From NCBI GenBank assembly GCA_000434395.1, contig FR878778.1:1-5260 (forward strand): a stretch of DNA of 5,260 nucleotides, written 5' to 3'. How positions within the stretch are numbered: position 1 is the first letter of the stretch; every line of letters begins with the position of its first letter. Positions 5,237 through 5,260 of this stretch are shown one piece after another. The notes below the pieces were generated by a model. That model made no database searches. It saw nothing but the letters and a program-made list of their open reading frames with translations, and was not told the DNA's origin. This stretch comes from Clostridium sp. CAG:568. Its GTDB lineage: Bacteria; Bacillota_I; Bacilli_A; RFN20; CAG-288. The position numbers and the translations under genes were made by a program.

Positions 5237-5260
5237 AAAAAGGGGCTGTTGCAAAATCCT
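5237..5260 (+). other. Left arm of a probable terminator, or the terminal repeat of an insertion sequence, cut by the window edge
   Basis: Five A residues, then GGGGCTGTTGCAAAA (5242-5256), begin six bases after the repeat gene's stop. An A-tract followed by a G-rich arm is the first half of a bidirectional terminator, whose second half would be TTTTGCAACAGCCCC plus a T-run just beyond the window. Terminal repeats of several insertion-sequence families also carry a CTGTTGCAAA core. Only one arm is visible, so neither reading can be confirmed. Confidence 0.45.

Noticed and set aside
1..5260. CRISPR array, tRNA or rRNA
   Set aside because: I saw no regularly spaced repeats of suitable length and no cloverleaf or rRNA-like sequence on either strand.

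Overview
The window is about two-thirds or more A+T and carries compact bacterial genes with AAGGAGG- or GGAG-type ribosome binding sites. TGA is used as a stop at the end of corA, and the tryptophans I checked are TGG, so this is the standard bacterial code and not the Mycoplasma code. RmuC, CorA, an Nfu-type NifU protein, a CmpB-family membrane protein and an ECF-like membrane protein together suggest a low-GC Bacillota, perhaps a gut-associated lineage. I cannot place it more finely from sequence alone.

Layout. From 1 to 485 (+) is the C-terminal part of rmuC, cut by the window edge. At 549-1520 (+) is a complete corA-type divalent-cation channel gene, followed by a weak hairpin plus T-run near 1577-1600. 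A leftward set occupies 3542 down to 1726: nfu (Fe-S scaffold), a CmpB/DUF1113-type membrane protein 5 bases after it, and a six-helix membrane protein that may be an ECF-type S component. The set is driven by an extended -10 promoter at 3570-3578. Diverging from it at 3727-4098 (+) is a short, highly charged coiled-coil protein of unknown function.

The right-hand part is more accessory in character. A leftward gene for a small tryptophan- and tyrosine-rich three-helix membrane protein (4435-4815) is followed by a decayed reading frame (4186-4404). That frame has an internal TAA and resembles the N-terminus of DUF2075-type (nuclease/helicase-like) proteins. Facing the membrane protein gene, after a 188-base intergenic region with two dyads and a recurring CATTCAA heptamer, is a 75-residue protein built from three DR(Y/F)G(R/K) repeats (5004-5231, +). 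The window ends in GGGGCTGTTGCAAAA, which looks like one arm of a terminator or the end of an insertion sequence.

The conserved genes are housekeeping: genome maintenance, Mg2+ uptake, Fe-S assembly and membrane transport. The best candidates for something undescribed are the DR(Y/F)GR repeat protein with its dyad-rich upstream region, and the membrane protein next to the broken DUF2075-like gene.
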